5,546 bases of DNA. Source: Actinomycetes bacterium (lineage in GTDB: Bacteria > Actinomycetota > Acidimicrobiia > Acidimicrobiales > Microtrichaceae). The notes under the pieces are model-generated. The model was given only the letters and a program-made list of their open reading frames with translations, was not told where the DNA came from and searched no databases. Location of the stretch: the NCBI GenBank assembly GCA_023427825.1, contig JAEZAI010000586.1:1-5546 (forward strand). The letters run 5' to 3'. Positions 5,507 to 5,546 of this stretch are shown piece by piece (positions within the stretch are counted from its first letter, which is position 1; each line of letters begins with the position of its first letter). The translations under genes and the position numbers were made by a program.

Positions 5507-5546
5507 GTCAGGCACAGAGGTGTCGAATGCCACCTCCGTGCATGAC
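5507..5546. repeat. Long imperfect palindrome downstream of ParA-like gene, cut by window end
   Basis: Nested inverted repeat: GTCA/TGAC (5507-5510 with 5543-5546), a one-base mismatch, GCAC/GTGC (5512-5515 with 5538-5541), a one-base mismatch, then GAGGTG/CACCTC (5517-5522 with 5531-5536) around the loop TCGAATGC. That makes 14 pairs over 40 bases, reaching the last base of the window, so it may continue. A competing small hairpin, CTCTGT/ACAGAG (5503-5508 with 5514-5519), shares its bases. It starts 28 bases after the ParA stop. It could be a terminator, a REP-like dispersed palindrome or an element end. An ATG at 5542 lies inside it and is not called as a gene. Confidence 0.6.

Noticed and set aside
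4478..5533. 351-aa minus-strand open frame opposite the ParA-like gene
   Set aside because: Gly/Arg/His/Asp-rich antisense shadow with no domain. The plus strand carries all three ParA ATPase motifs.
5542..5546. ATG near the window end as the start of a next gene
   Set aside because: It lies inside the arm of the terminal palindrome and only five bases are visible, so no gene can be supported.

Overview
This is a GC-rich window (roughly 70% G+C by eye). GTG starts occur and G/C-ending codons dominate. Gene content is of actinobacterial type: an EtfD/HdrD-like membrane Fe-S reductase, a lone cyclic-nucleotide-binding domain, a ParA-type ATPase, and a winged-helix plus DUF559 nuclease-like protein. 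A high-GC actinobacterium is likely, possibly of the Acidimicrobiia. That placement is inference from composition and gene families, since no marker gene is present.

Layout, left to right. A G-rich tract precedes a plus-strand gene (79-1035) encoding an AbiEi-like winged helix fused to a DUF559/Vsr-like PD-(D/E)xK domain. The gap to the next gene, which is convergent, holds three full and one partial copy of an exact-period 60-bp tandem repeat (1045-1241). The repeat folds into long hairpins and is followed by a GGC/GAC-rich stretch. Two minus-strand genes come next. The large 758-aa membrane Fe-S oxidoreductase (3957-1681) is followed 31 bp later by a 117-aa CheY-like pseudo-receiver (1649-1296), so the pair is probably one operon. 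Upstream on the same strand, separated by 90 bp containing a perfect hairpin, lies a stand-alone cNMP-binding domain gene (4467-4048). A 208-bp divergent promoter region with a perfect 14-bp palindrome separates it from a plus-strand orphan ParA-type ATPase gene (4676-5479). The window ends inside a long imperfect palindrome (5507-5546).

How the genes may work together. The central enzyme is a plausible electron-transfer-flavoprotein:menaquinone reductase, passing electrons from acyl-CoA dehydrogenases through ETF to the quinone pool. The cNMP-binding domain and the phosphoacceptor-less receiver flank it on the same strand. Neither has an output domain, so they could be protein-level regulators or adaptors, but this rests only on proximity. 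The ParA-like ATPase has no ParB in view and is probably a separate transcription unit. The nuclease-like gene is a typical accessory gene. The least explained elements are the hairpin-forming 60-bp repeats and the terminal palindrome.
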